Shown here piece by piece: positions 21,901-33,343 of a stretch of 64,000 bases of DNA. Position 1 is the stretch's first letter. The number at the start of each line of letters is the position of its first letter. Source of the DNA: Spirometra erinaceieuropaei (Eukaryota; Platyhelminthes; Cestoda; Diphyllobothriidea; Diphyllobothriidae); assembly GCA_902702965.1 (NCBI GenBank), contig CACRXP010000167.1:174652-238651 (forward strand). Reading direction: 5' to 3'. A program made the position numbers and the translations under genes. The notes beneath the pieces are model-generated. The model was not told the origin of the DNA. It was given only the letters and a program-made list of their open reading frames with translations, and did not search any database.

Positions 21901-24065
21901 CGTTTCTTTGACTGTTGAATAATCTCTTAACTTATTTACTACCCACAGTGAATGGAGCCAATTTTTTGCTGAAAATTTTGAACTTACGATTTCAAAATAA
22001 AGCGCATTTCCTCCTCCTCCTCCAAAACAACTGCATATATGAAAAACAATGCACCTCAAAACCTTGCGCATGCCAATAGATGGTGTAGCATTTCTTTGCC
22101 ACAAATGCCAAAAATGGAATCCAAAAGGAACCGGCTTATCTTTGGCGATAGTCGATTTCCAATATCGACGGTGCTCAAATCGGGCTAGGCTTCGTTCGAA
22201 GTACGCCGGTGACAGAATGTGCAGACAGGATCGGCAAATCGCGTACAGCAGGAGTCTCGTGGTACGCCGTGTGCAGAAATATCTGCTCTGACGCCTATCG
22301 ACGAGAAGGCACCGAAATAATTTATGAGGGTATGGGAGTTCGTATTGACGAAATTTGGATTAAAGAAGAAAGTACCATTTCAGACGCCGAAAACGGAAGG
22401 ATTGCGTGATCGGTATTAGCGATAATGGTGGTAAAATAGACGTTTTTGAGCAAATTTATGACTGTAGTGTGGTCTCTCTTACCGCCATCATTGGGAAATG
22501 GGCTGTACCCGGATGTATCATCGTAAGCTTTGAGTGAAAGGGCTATGCTTCACGCCCGACACCGGACTTCGCTGAGCTAACAACCGGCAAACATAACAAT
22601 GCCACTAAGGGATATTGAAGTTAGTTAGAGCGATATCTAGGACGGAGCGGCTCCCTGGAGGGAAGAATCCTATGGGCACATCTTGAGGATGTTTGGTATC
22701 ATCTGTGGTATAAGCTCACTAGCATGGAAATTCAGCAGGCATGGCAGACATTCTTGTGACATGTAGCAGCCTTCCACTCGGCGAGCGTTGGTTGTAGAGA
22801 TGGACTTGAAGAAAGCAACTTATTGTAGAAAGTGCTCAGCAGTTATACCGTAAGATGTCTGTAATAGAATGTCTCCTCACTTACTACATTATACCGTTAG
22901 CAGTAAACCAATGGTTACCGCATAATATCGGCGGTTACTAAAACCTCTTCCGCAACACGATTACGAATTGAACGCCGGCGGCTGTGATCCACTCGGAAAT
23001 TACCCTTTGTTACTCGGAGGGGCAGTGTGCAATGGAAATTCCTCCTTCCATCGGTTTGCAGCATGAAAAAAACCCATGCCTGAGCAACGATTTAGAACTT
23101 CTTGTTCTTTATATAGATGTTTCCGACAATAATGTCTGTACTCAATCAAACATAAATAATCAGTAAGCAATCTAGCTCTGCAACTGTCTGTTCAGTTTAG
23201 CGCGCACATTGGAAGTGAGGTCGTGGGTAAACGTGCGAAACATAGTGATTTAACAACACTCTGGAAACCAGAGATAGGGAACGCGGTATCAGATCATGGA
23301 GGACTTTCTACTGTTAAGATACAGTAAAGTTCTCTGCAGCGTAATCATTCAACTACTAGGGAGGCTGTGTCTACTAGTTTTAAGCGAGTTGTTGATAAAA
23401 CAGCTTCGCCTCTATGAAATTGCTCTTTTGAATGTCAGCCGCGGTCTTATAATTATTAGCACCGACGCTGTATACATGGAAAAATGGAAGTTTCGGCCAG
23501 TCATGGGCTATCGTTTAGAATATTTGAAGTTAGACAGCCGGATTGGATGTAGAAGAGGTGTACCGAAAGCGTTAACATCAGTTACAGGGTCTCTTGGCAC
23601 TACGATATGCGAAAGCCGTAGAACCGCAATGCATGCTAAATTTTTTGCCGACTTGCCCAGCAACCCAGGCTAAAACCAAGGCGAACGCTTGGGAAGTTTA
23701 CTCAGAAATCACGGGACGCGCGAGGGACTTTGAACTACGTGTTCATGCATTACTTGCCATACGACATATCAGTGTGAATGCGTAACCTGGCCGGTATTCG
23801 CGGGAGTGAACGGGTGACGCAGCTAACTGTACGTGAAAATAAATAAATGGATAAAATATTTTTATGAAAGACCTATCGGAGTCCCATCAATGCAAGAAGA
23901 AATAAATTCTCATTTGAATTTTAGACGAGATAGGCAGGATCTATATAATATTCAATTCATAGTTTTAGAATAAGTAGTCCGATAAGGAAAGCTCAATCCA
24001 ATAATTTAAAAAATAGTTGGATTACCTTTACAGGAGAAAAAACTGCCGCTCTTAAAAGGACAAAA
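21901..24065. other. No supported gene
   Basis: A 125-codon plus-strand frame at 23296-23673 has no recognisable domain and poor coding character, so it is not called. Otherwise unremarkable. Confidence 0.4.
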
Positions 24066-24069
24066 ATGC

Positions 24070-24240
24070 GGACAGGGCCGGCGTGCGTGCGACAGTGTAT
24101 AACGGATTATAAACGGACATCGTCAGGGCAGAAATAACTGTCAGCCTTAAGGAATGCGTATGCGGGTCAGACAGGACTGGCCTGCATGTGGTACTGTATA
24201 AGGGATTCAAAGCGGACATGGACAGGGCAGAGTTCACAGG
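24070..24240. repeat. Short tandem duplication, period 99 bp
   Basis: GACAGGGCCGGCGTGCGTGC at 24072 recurs diverged as GACAGGACTGGCCTGCATGT at 24171. CGGACATCGTCAGGGCAGA at 24114 recurs as CGGACATGGACAGGGCAGA at 24213. Offsets are exactly 99 bp. Confidence 0.65.
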
Positions 24241-24589
24241 TCAAATAGGACGATTTGCGTCAACTTGGCGAGACGAGACAAACTCGGACGCGACTGGTCA
24301 CAGTCCGCTTCGAGCCCAGCCGAGGAGTGGGCAAGGGTGGTGCGACCAAACTACTAGTAGACGGCGAATATAGGGGGTTCCACCGTGAGCGCCAACAGAT
24401 CTCTTGAGGTCGAAATGGGGAGATGACATCAAGAACCGCAAAAATCGTCAATATGGGGAGAAGTGATTGCGGTGGATTTAGCAACCAATTCAAAACAGTG
24501 AGTCGAATAGACATAAGTGAGTGTTTTCACTTGATCTACCATTAAATCCCAGGAGGACCCTTCTTGAAATTAAAAAGCTGAGTGTTCGG

Positions 24590-25524
24590 GAATGAGACCG
24601 TCAACAGCGCCTTTATACTTTCCTGTGTAAGATGTTTGCGTAATTTCGACTTGAATAACGATAACTTAGTCGACGACCTAATTTCTGGCTGAAGATTACT
24701 CCGAAGGAAGGCATATTTGGAAACGAAAAAATGGAAACGCTTAGATGTAGTGCAAAGAGGGGGGAATCACCATGGACGAGTTGCGCATGCCATAAGACCG
24801 ATCTCTCGGAGTGAGAGTGTCAATGAGCGGAAAATTGGAGCTAGAGTAGATGCGAAAAAGGAAGTACAGACCAGCTTCGAGTCTCCTAACCCACGAAAAC
24901 TTAATGTTCGCCAGCTGACATCTCTGACTACAAGAAGTATCGGATGTGACTTGAGAGGAGAGATCCCGAGTAAAAACCTTCCGAGCATCTTCGATTTTGT
25001 TACGGTTATTAATGTTTATTAAGCCAAAGAAATAAGAGCAGTATTCGAGGACTGGAAGAACGCTTATTTATGGCATCTTAGTTTCATTTCGGAAAGGAAA
25101 AAATAATGCGATATTAACCCATATATCTGCGCGCTTTTGGTAGAGATTCTATCTGCATGAGGTGATAAAGCAAGGTTATTTGTATAATTTACACCTAAGT
25201 CCTATATGGTGAGGCATTCTGAGTGTGGATTATTCTGAAAAATTATAGAACCAGGAAGTTTGGTAGGGCCAAAAGACATGAAACTACACTTGGATGATGA
25301 AAACTCCATCTGCTATGTTGGATGCCATCTGCTTAAGCGTAGCAAATCGACATTAATTTTTTCAACAAAAACGTTTGCGGTGTCCTTAGAATATGAGTAC
25401 GTACACTTGAGGTCATCGGCATAAATAAAAGTTTGCAAATTTCTGAGTTCAGTTGAAATATCATTGATGCAAAGAAGCAGGATAAGAGGACACAGAACCG
25501 CGCCTTGACGTACGCCACTCGCGA
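24590..25524 (-). mobile_element. Non-LTR retrotransposon LINE-B, 3' part (continues from 31261-32056)
   Basis: Minus-strand translation starts SIASGVRQGAVLCPLILLL, CINDISTELRNLQTFI and the catalytic YADDLKCTY at 25400-25500, then the FGPTKLPG and LSPHADRIS blocks at 25130-25280. These are RT motifs 4 onward. The upstream motifs are found 5.7 kb away at 31261-32056, separated by the LINE-A insertion. The 3' segment matches 14930-15440. Confidence 0.75.
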
Positions 25525-25732
25525 TCGAGTGATATGTATGTATGTATCTTGAAGGGTTACAGGCAGAGCCCTTGATGACCCTATTTATGTACAGTGCTTT
25601 CGCAGATTCATACTCAAAAATAAAATAAAATTGCAGGCATTTAAAATGTGATTGGGTCACAGTTCAATCGTAATCATAAGGTAGTGCATAGGGTCGCTGT
25701 AAATTTGTGCGGAAGATTGTATATGACAGATT

Positions 25733-28654
25733 TTACAAAACTGGCTGCGCATAGTCATGCTGTACAAGCCGATTTCTGTCATAAACTAGACGAGCAAGTT
25801 TTCTTTTAAACACACAAACTGTGTCAGCCGTCACCATCTCGCTTGGAAGCGAGTTCCACGGTCTGACAACCCGCTGGCTGAATGAAAATTTTCGTCGGTC
25901 TAAACGCGTGCGCTCATTCCCGACTTTGTATGCATGGCCGCGTAGTTGGTTTGTTCGGGCGAACTCAAAGAAGTCCTCTGCTCTTAATGAGCAACCCTGG
26001 CCGCGAGCAATCCGGAACGTCCAGAGTAGACTGCAGTTTATTTGTCTATAAGAGAGTGGGAATAGGCCAAGCAAATTCAGCCTCTCCTGATAAGACAAAT
26101 GCTTTGGACCGCCGACCATCTTTGTCGCTCTGCGTTGCACCTGTTCGAGTAAGTTGATATCCTTCCTCATCCATGGTGAAGCTGCTGGCATTCCATACTC
26201 TAGATGAGGTCTTACAAAGACACCAAAGAGTCTTTCGAAGAGTTCGGGAGGAAATATTTTAAATGCACGTCTGATCCAGTGTAGAGTACTAGTTGCCTTC
26301 TGGACCATCTTTCTGCAGTGTTCTGATGGCGATAGATTTGTGGTTGTCCATACACCCAGATCTCTGTGTCTTTCCACAGTTTCTAACCTCGTCGCGTCAA
26401 TATAGTACTTGTGTTTGGGAGAGGCATTGCGGCCGGTGTTCAGGTGCAAAACCACGCATTTGGACACGTTAAACTTCAAAAGCCACCTGTTCGACCAAGC
26501 ACACAGTTTGTTGATGTTCGACTGCAACTTCTCTGCGTCATCATCGCATTTGACTTCACTCCATATTTTTATGTCATCCGCGAACATGAGAACCTCGCAA
26601 TTCACTTCGCTGATGCAGTCATTAACATAAATCAGGAAGAGTACTGGGCCTAAGACAGAACCCTGTGCGACACCACTTTCCACCTTTACCCATTCCGAGG
26701 TAGAATTACTAACGACGACTCTTTGTAGTCTGGAGGACAGAAAACTCCTGATCCACTTAAACATTCTCCCTTGAATCCCTACATCCCAGATCTTTTGTAA
26801 AAGAAGCCTGTGTGGGACACTGTCAAAGGCCTTCTTGAAGTCAAAAAATATGACATCTACTGGAAAACCTTTATCGGTAGCTCGTGTCCATTTCTCGTGC
26901 GAGTAAAGAACACTCGTTAGGCAGGAGCGCCCTGGACGAAAGCCGTGTTGGGCATCGCACAATATTTTGTTCTGTTCCAGGTATTTCATCAAGTGTCTCT
27001 TGATAATGCGTTCCATTATTTTACAGGCGATACAAGTAAGACTGACAGAACGATAATTTCCGCAGTCAAGTCTTGAGCCTCCTTTATGGATCGGAGTAAT
27101 GAGTGCGCACTTCCATTCTTCCGGTAGCTCGCCGTCTTCAAATGACTTTTGAAATATTGCGGATAAGGGTTTGCACAGTTCATTAGCAAGTTCACGAAGT
27201 GCTAGGGCGGGAATTCTATCTGGGCCAGGCGATTTAGCAGGTTTCAGCCGGAGTAGCTCGGCCCTAACAATGGTAGATGAAAAGAGTGGTTCATCGGTTA
27301 AGGAGGGTAGGGAGGGGATAGGATGGGGAAGGATACTGGGAGGAGAGGTTGGTTGGCGAATGGATGGATGGGCAAATATAGCATTAGGTTCTCGGGTGAA
27401 GACGGACTGAAAGAAGTCGGAAGGGAGGGACGCTTTAACCTGGTCATCAATCCCCACTTTTCCATCTGCAGACCTGAGGGCAGGGATTAGCTCCTGAGTC
27501 CTTTTAGTACTTCGTATATAACCATATAGAATTTTCGGATGCTCCAACGAATTTCGGAGTATGTTTAATTCAAACTTCTTTCGCAGCTTTGAGGCCTCAC
27601 TTTTACAGACGTTTCGTTGCCGCTTATATTCCTGTAAGTGTTCGTCGGAGCCAGTTACTCTGTAACGCCTCCACAGACGATTCCTTTTTCTGAAAGAGGC
27701 CTTCAAGTCCGGGTTTATCCATTTTGGGCGGTTTGTGATTGTCTTCCTTCTGAGACGACAATTGCAATAAACAATCTCTTTCAGTAAGGAACTGAAAGTA
27801 TTCCAGTTATCGTTTGCTCGACCATGCAGTTCTGTCTCCCATGATATAACTGCCGCTTCCCTCCTCATGAGAGGATAGTCCCATTTCCAAATGTTTCTCT
27901 ACCACCTCTCGGGTTGGACGGGTTTGGAAAACAGTGAGTACTCGAAGTAGAGCGTGATGTGGTCGCTTAACCCTAATGGCTGTCGGCCCTGCAGGTCTAA
28001 CACATTTTCCTCCTCTCGGGTAAAAATAAGATCAAGGCAGTTCGACTGCTGCCCTTCCCTGACCCGTGTTTCAAAGGTAACATTCTGGCAGAGAAGTTTG
28101 TCCGTTGCCCATTGTAGTAGTTTATGATTAAAGCTGTCTTGCGGCCCTTGTGCAGTCCACGTTAGCCAATCAATGCCAGGAGCGTGAAAATCCCCAACGA
28201 TAAGGACGTCTTTCTTCTCGCTAGCTTGGTATAGTTCGGATATGAGCATGAGATCTTGGTCAGAAGTATGGTTAGGTGAACGGTACACCACCGAAAGCGT
28301 CAATGATCGGACATTCTTAGTAGTTATGGTAACGCTTAGCAGTTCCACATCCCGTACCGGTCTATGTACATCAGCCATAGCGCTTAGCTTGCAAGTGACA
28401 TAAATTATGACTCCTCCTCCTCGGCTTAGTCTATCTCTCCTGAATTGCTGATATCCTCTTAGTGATATTTCTGAATCTGCGATATCTTTAGTAAGCCACG
28501 TTTCTGTGAATGCCATAATGTCTGGCTTAATTTCATCAACTAAGTCTCTTAGTTCGTCTAGTTTGTTGAAGAGGCTTTGCACATTTGCGGATATAACCTT
28601 CAATGACTGATTCGTTGGAGAGGTCCGGCCTTCATTGTGACGGGTTCTGACCAC
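25733..28654 (-). pseudogene. LINE-A ORF2: AP endonuclease plus reverse transcriptase, one in-frame stop
   Basis: From the ATG at 28652-28654 an endonuclease/exonuclease/phosphatase domain reads VISANVQSLFNKLDEL, IMAFTETWLT, RDRLSRGGGVIIYV, VVYRSPN, VGDFHAPGIDW and LGLSDHITL, which supplies the catalytic E, D and H residues of APE-type LINE nucleases. A TAG at 27899-27901 follows PERW. The same frame then stays open for about 720 codons with the full RT series: KSPGPDRIPALALREL, NYRSVSLTCIACKIMER, QHGFRPGRSC, VDVIFFDFKKAFDSVPH, SGVAQGSVLGPVLFLIYVND, EVLMFADDIKIWS, and the C-terminal QRVVRPWNSLPSEMV. Normal ORF2 length for this clade is about 970 residues, so a single nonsense change separates it from full length. 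It starts inside the last codons of ORF1 (55 nt overlap, different frame). Confidence 0.9.
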
Positions 28655-29482
28655 AGGAAAGACCCCTTTGCCTGGACTATTTGTCCATTTTTGATCTTCA
28701 GCCCTTTCTCTCCTCTGCCAATTCTCTCCTTCAATTCTGATCTCAGTTCTCTCATTTTCAGTCTTTCCCTCGGTTCGTAGTCTGGTTGAAAAAACACTTC
28801 CTTGTGCGAATTGCGTAAGGTCGTTCTACTTTCTAACAAAAGCGCTGCTTGTGCTTCGTTCTCCAAAATAACTTTCAGGGGTCTTGGGGATGTTTTTAGG
28901 TCACGATTAGGGTCCGCTCTGCCTAGTCGGAAAGCTTTTTTAACGGTGAATATTTCCCCATCCTGCAGGACGGCACTGGCGTACTGATGAAGAAGGTCTA
29001 GGTCGTGCGTCACTCGTTCCTTCGGAATGCAGGACGTGGACTCTGGGGCGCCCCTTATGACAATATTTTGCTTACGATTTATGGAAGAGCTCATTACTGT
29101 CCCGTCCGCGTTAGGACGATATAATGCTACTGTAGTATTCCCGACGGCTGTTTTCACTTCGACATTTGAATGATTTTCGGCCGGCGAAGGGAGTTTAGGG
29201 CATGGATTTTCATGTGACGTACTTGCTCCGGCAGTGGAGCTCTTACAATCATTACCCTGTTGCAATGTACTGCACGAAGGCTTATCGTGTCCTTTTCCAT
29301 AAACGGATTGGTTAGGGCACTTTCCAGATGAGTTAGCCTTGTGAAGAAGTGGAGTAACAGCATTGCCTTCCAAGAATAACGGCGAGTCCTTGTAGTTCCT
29401 AACAGATCTTCTGAGGGTCACCCTGGCTTTCCCAACTTTAGTGTTCGATAATTTGGCAGGTTTAGTTACTATAGCAGGTAAT
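28600..29482 (-). pseudogene. LINE-A ORF1, C-terminal part
   Basis: This part reads QVPLPAIVTKPAKLSN into a serine/asparagine-rich region, then a conserved nucleic-acid-binding block: RKQNIVIRGAPEST, HDLDLLHQYASAVL, VKKAFRLGR, PRPLKVILENEAQAALLLES and FFQPDYEPRERLKMRELRSE, ending GEKGLKIKNGQIVQ. The layout resembles RRM-plus-C-terminal-domain ORF1 proteins, which coat LINE RNA. The N-terminal part lies at 30856-31187 beyond the Penelope insertion. Confidence 0.8.
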
Positions 29483-29494
29483 GGAACCTGACTT
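29483..29494. repeat. 12-bp target-site duplication, left copy
   Basis: GGAACCTGACTT is repeated exactly at 30856-30867, flanking the Penelope-like inverted pair inside LINE-A ORF1. Confidence 0.85.
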
Positions 29495-29558
29495 CAATAG
29501 TAGTGAAAATCCGATTCCCAGGTGGCATATCAAAAGAAGAGTGGGCGTTCACCGGGAG

Positions 29559-30333
29559 GGGTTTATTTGAAATCCGACGTTTCGGGTAGTTTACTCGTCT
29601 ACCCATCTTCAGGGACTGGGAGGTCCTGTGCACAGCACTCCTTATTATGGCGCCCTTTGTCCAATGTGTGATCCGCCAATGCCGCCTGTGTGGCTGCATC
29701 CAACCCGCATGTCACCGTGACCTGAATCGCCCCGGTCGGCCGCGGTGATGACTGACGGCCCCGATTGTCCCGCGCCGTGACTGTCCCCGCTAAGAAAGTT
29801 CGTAAAGTCAGATAAGGGGGAGGCAAATTGATGTGGCGGTTGACAGAGCGGTCGGGTGACATCCAGGCTTCTTGCACTTGCCTTGCTGTGTGATCGCCGC
29901 CCCGGCCCACAATCTCAACGGCGTCAAAGTTGAAGATGTGTCCCATTTGCGCGGCATGGGTTGCTACCTCCGACTTTGGGTCCAATCTTCGCACGGCCAA
30001 CTTATGCTCGTGCATTCGCGTTTGCAGCCGTCGGCCGGTTTCCCCAACGTAGTTGTAACTTCCACAGCTGCATTTAAGTCGGTAGACAACGGCCGACATC
30101 TCCTGCTTAGGGATGGGATCTTTCGGCCGCATCACTTGCCGGAGGATTGTTGAGTCAGGCCTGTGGGCAACACCTATTCCGAGTGGCGCGAGTGATCGAG
30201 CCACGACTTCGGAGACCCCTTTAATGTACGGAATGCTCCGCCACGAGTTTGGCTGACTATGCTCCTCGTTCCGTTTCTTTGGCTGCCTCCGGCTTCGTTC
30301 AATGAATGCCCGCGGATAGCCATTGGCTCTTCA
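29559..30333 (-). mobile_element. Penelope-like element, left arm of nested head-to-head pair
   Basis: The minus strand is open from the RT tail NGYPRAFIERSRRQPK through NSWRSIPYIKGVSEVVAR, GIGVAHRPDSTILRQVM and the GIY-YIG core VVYRLKCSCGSYNYVGETGR, with RMHEHKLAVRR, MGHIFNFDAVEIVGRG and EAWMSPDRSVNRHINLP. It continues through a GC-rich tail ending DLPVPEDG. The 3' end has CTGAAGAT, a GGGTAG/CTACCC hairpin and CGAAACGTCGG, then AAATAAACC. The GIY-YIG nuclease is thought to nick DNA to prime reverse transcription. RT is absent, so this is a truncated insertion. Confidence 0.85.
29579..29612 (-). other. Hammerhead-like motif at Penelope 3' end (left arm)
   Basis: On the minus strand CTGAAGA, one extra T, a GGGTAG stem, a 9-nt loop, CTACCC and GAAAC are arranged as in hammerhead ribozymes reported in Penelope-like elements. 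The extra T before stem II departs from the consensus CUGANGA-stem-GAAA, so self-cleavage is unproven. Confidence 0.35.
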
Positions 30334-30846
30334 ATGCAGCTGTGGAAGTTGCAACTACGTTAGGGAAACCGGCCGACGGCTGCAAACGCGAATGCACGAG
30401 CATAAGTTGGCCGTGCGAAGATTGGACCCAAAGTCGGAGGTAGCAACCCATGCCGCGCAAATGGGACACATCTTCAACTTTGACGCCGTTGAGATTGTGG
30501 GCCGGGGCGGCGATCACACAGCAAGGCAAGTGCAAGAAGCCTGGATGTCACCCGACCGCTCTGTCAACCGCCACATCAATTTGCCTCCCCCTTATCTGAC
30601 TTTACGAACTTTCTTAGCGGGGACAGTCACGGCGCGGGACAATCGGGGCCGTCAGTCATCACCGCGGCCGACCGGGGCGATTCAGGTCACGGTGACATGC
30701 GGGTTGGATGCAGCCACACAGGCGGCATTGGCGGATCACACATTGGACAAAGGGCGCCATAATAAGGAGTGCTGTGCACAGGACCTCCCAGTCCCTGAAG
30801 ATGGGTAGACGAGTAAACTACCCGAAACGTCGGATTTCAAATAAAC
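30334..30846 (+). mobile_element. Penelope-like element, right arm of nested head-to-head pair
   Basis: The plus strand repeats about 510 bp of the left arm in inverted orientation with only a handful of differences (for example VRETGR for VGETGR). It starts at the GIY-YIG domain (CSCGSCNYV) and ends at the same DLPVPEDG, hairpin and AAATAAACC terminus. The two 5' ends meet at about 30333, so both 3' ends point outward. Confidence 0.85.
30795..30828 (+). other. Hammerhead-like motif at Penelope 3' end (right arm)
   Basis: CTGAAGA (30795-30801), T, GGGTAG (30803-30808), loop, CTACCC (30818-30823), GAAAC (30824-30828). It is identical to the left-arm copy. Confidence 0.35.
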
Positions 30847-30855
30847 CATTCCCGG

Positions 30856-31187
30856 GGAACCTGACTTATTTTTAATGCATTAGTGTCGACCGCCACGTTA
30901 TCCACCGGAACTGATTTCTCTAGAGTTTCCTCTGGAGACATAACTCGCTTTCTCTTCCTGACCGGCTTTGACTTTTCCGCGCTAGTGCCTTTATTAGTAG
31001 GATGTTCGTCGCCGATCGACCGGAAATTTGGCGGATTATTTGGTAATTCTATCTTACTGTGCTTAAGAATAACCATGATGATGTCCGTCAGTAGGCCTTG
31101 CTTCTCTTCTAGCGTCTGGACCCGCTTTTCAAGTTCCTTACAGCCGACACAGCGACCGACAAGCGCAGAATCCGTCCCGTCTGTCAT
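30856..31187 (-). pseudogene. LINE-A ORF1, N-terminal part (coiled coil)
   Basis: The ATG at 31185-31187 starts MTDGTDSALVGRCVGCKEL, with a heptad-like stretch (ELEKRVQTLEEKQGLLTDII) typical of LINE ORF1 trimerisation coiled coils. The frame runs to KISQVP at the 12-bp duplication. Together with 28600-29482, counting the duplication once, it gives 1215 nt, exactly 405 codons in one frame. Interruption by the Penelope insertion is therefore the only break in ORF1. Confidence 0.85.
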
Positions 31188-31260
31188 ACAGTTTTCGAGG
31201 CCTTTTGGCAGTGCATCGGTTCTTATTTCCTGTCTTATCTCTTCGAGCCTATTGTCGAGT

Positions 31261-32056
31261 AGCTAGTACCGACCATGCCTTTCTGATATCGGTTGGATTG
31301 ATAGGGCATGACAAAGTCGAGTAGAGGCGGCCGGATGCCGAGAGCTTTAAGTTTTTCCAAGAGGCGTCTATGGGACACCTTGCCGAAGGCTTTGTTAGGA
31401 TGAAAGTAGATAAATATCGCTGACTGCTGCTCATTACGAAGCTAAGTGATTAGATTAAGAAATTCCAAATGACAAGTTTCGCCGGATCGTTCAGGCAAAC
31501 ATCTATGCTGATTAGAGCTCAGAAGCTGGATAGCCAGACAGAAGTCAAGAATTTCATTGGAAATTATTCTTTCAAGAAGCTTTGCTAGAGACGGCGTTTT
31601 GTGTACGCCCCGATAGTTATTAGCATCGGACCGAGATCCAGACTTGAAGACGGGAAAGATAATTGACGTTTTCCATGTTACAGGAAAGAATCCTTTTGAC
31701 TTATAAAGAGAGAATAAATGACTGAGCAATATGTGAAGGTCAGACGCTTGTTTAATAATCGAATTTGGAATCCCGCCCGATCCTGAGCAATGTGAGTATT
31801 TCAAACGCCTTATGTTTTTCTTAATGAGATCTGAGGAGACATCGATTGTACTGAGTGCCCTATCCGGAAGAGAGCGAAAGAAAGGGACCGTATCGGACTC
31901 GGTAGTAAGGTGTTTTGCAAAGAAAGCACTAAACAACTCCACGTTGTCAGTGTCACCGATGAGGAAGACTTTGTTAGCATTTAGCAGGGGTGGAAGTTCG
32001 TGACCACGCTTAGAGGAGGACCGACGTCGGTTCACTTCGTAAGTAACTGTCTGCAA
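31261..32056 (-). mobile_element. Non-LTR retrotransposon LINE-B, 5' part of reverse transcriptase
   Basis: A 204-codon minus-strand frame at 31442-32056 encodes ELFSAFFAKHLTTES, RRLKYSHCSGSGGIP, PVTWKTSIIFPVFKSGSRS, NNYRGVH, LAKLLERIISNEILDF and LLSSNQH. Further down, with a frame change, come IFIYFHPNKAFGKVSHRRLL and FVMPYQSNRYQKGM. It stops at the LINE-A insertion; motif 4 onward resumes at 25524. Confidence 0.8.
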
Positions 32057-32439
32057 ACACTATGAATAAGATCATAAAATGAGAGTTCTTTGCGGCTAAG
32101 ATAACTACGTGAATTCATATAATATACGGTACCATTTTATTCGGCTGGACAGCGTAAAAAAACTCATATTAGATAAGAAATTGCAACCTCACGGGTCATT
32201 GAATTACTAATAAATCCGCACGTTTGTATAACGGGATCGTAAACCAAAAGAATGAAATATAAATTTAACGCGATTTTATACGATTGCTTACGCGACTCAC
32301 GCCTTCCATATTTTAATCAATACAATTCCATTACCTCGTGTCATTACCAAAATCTCCGCAGCAAATAGTTTACCCGATCGAAGTACACATCCGTAGATCT
32401 TTGAGGGCATTCTGCATAGTGAAGGTGTTGGACTGCAAC

Positions 32440-32640
32440 CCAGCCTTTGAGGGTTTTTTTCGAATTCGCTACCACCACCAAACTCCGAGTTCACCTGTTC
32501 AAACTGCGCACTCAGCAGGCAAGGCTAATTATGCGAATGCTCTCCTTCTGTGTCCTGGTGGTCAAACCATGGAATGCCCTCCCTGCAGATGTCGCATAAA
32601 AAGCTTTAAAAAAGAACCCTAACAGAATTATGTTCCGAAA
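32440..32640 (+). mobile_element. CR1-like LINE C-terminal fragment
   Basis: Plus-strand translation in shifting frames gives TTTKLRVHLFKLRTQQARL, then VVKPWNALPADV and KSFKKEP. This aligns with the LINE-A ORF2 C-terminus (RTNQLRGHAYKVGNERTRL...RVVRPWNSLPSEMV). It is a short decayed 3' piece. Confidence 0.6.
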
Positions 32641-33297
32641 TAATTAAGAGAGATGAGACATCTACCTCACCCCCGAGACTCACCCCCATTTTGTCATACC
32701 ATTATGTGATCGATTGAATTATTTCAGCCCAGATTATTTCACTGTGAACCGCAATCAGTTTTACGTTATAAATCGAGTAATCAAAGGCTCGCGCCTATTT
32801 CCTTCAATAAACTGAAATGAACTGAACGTTGCTATTTCCCGCCGCACATGTAGTCCAGCAAACGATAACACTGAGAAGTGCGGCATGCGGCCTATGACCT
32901 GGCGCTATGGAACTCCCACGTCACATGCTCGACCGTGGGATGAACACCGAGGCACCTTTACCAACGAGTAGGAACACGAACGCGGCAGAATCTACGGCTG
33001 ATACATGAGCTAATCTATTTCTACTGCTTGGAAAATTTCGACGCAATTTAAAATCAAATGAATTCTCGTCCACTTTAAGTTTCTCATCACATGCATCGGC
33101 CTGTTTCTGTATCTGAACGTTCCCTTCTAAAAGAAATTAATGACAACTGAGGCAAATGCTTTTCACATTGTCTGCGTAGTAGAGCATCTTATAATTTGTT
33201 AAATCCCTTACATACCCAAGGTCACCTTCGCTTTTGCGCACCTTTAATGAGCTACCTTGACTTTCGATTCGACTGGTCACGCTAGAGTACATAAACG

Positions 33298-33343
33298 ATG
33301 AATCATTTTTTGATTGCAGTTCTCTTTTGCGTTATTGTGCATG
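33298..33343 (+). CDS. CLSTN: Calsyntenin, exon 1 (signal peptide)
   Basis: The ATG at 33298 starts a hydrophobic leader, MNHFLIAVLFCVIVH, ending in phase 1 at CATG/GTAAGC. Calsyntenins are type I membrane proteins of synapses with two cadherin repeats, a LamG/LNS domain and a cytoplasmic tail that binds kinesin light chain in animals where this was tested. The next exon follows after only 40 nt. A TAG acceptor-like site at 33283-33285 could mark a 5' UTR intron or a spliced-leader acceptor, but this is a guess. The seven exons in this window give 455 codons, about half of a normal calsyntenin. Confidence 0.7.

Larger units (their letters stand above)
25531..31254 (-). mobile_element. CR1/Jockey-like LINE-A, nearly intact, carrying a nested Penelope-like insertion
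   Basis: Outside the nested insertion (29495-30867) the element is about 4.35 kb. It has a coiled-coil-type ORF1, an ORF2 with AP-like endonuclease and reverse transcriptase, and a 3' end in short tandem repeats (ATACATACATAC on the minus strand at 25533-25545). TCGAGT flanks both ends (25525-25530 and 31255-31260), consistent with a short target duplication in the host LINE-B. The single internal stop and otherwise open frames suggest fairly recent activity. Confidence 0.85.

Noticed and set aside
23296..23673. 125-codon plus-strand frame
   Set aside because: No domain, signal peptide or splice evidence; composition is not convincing.
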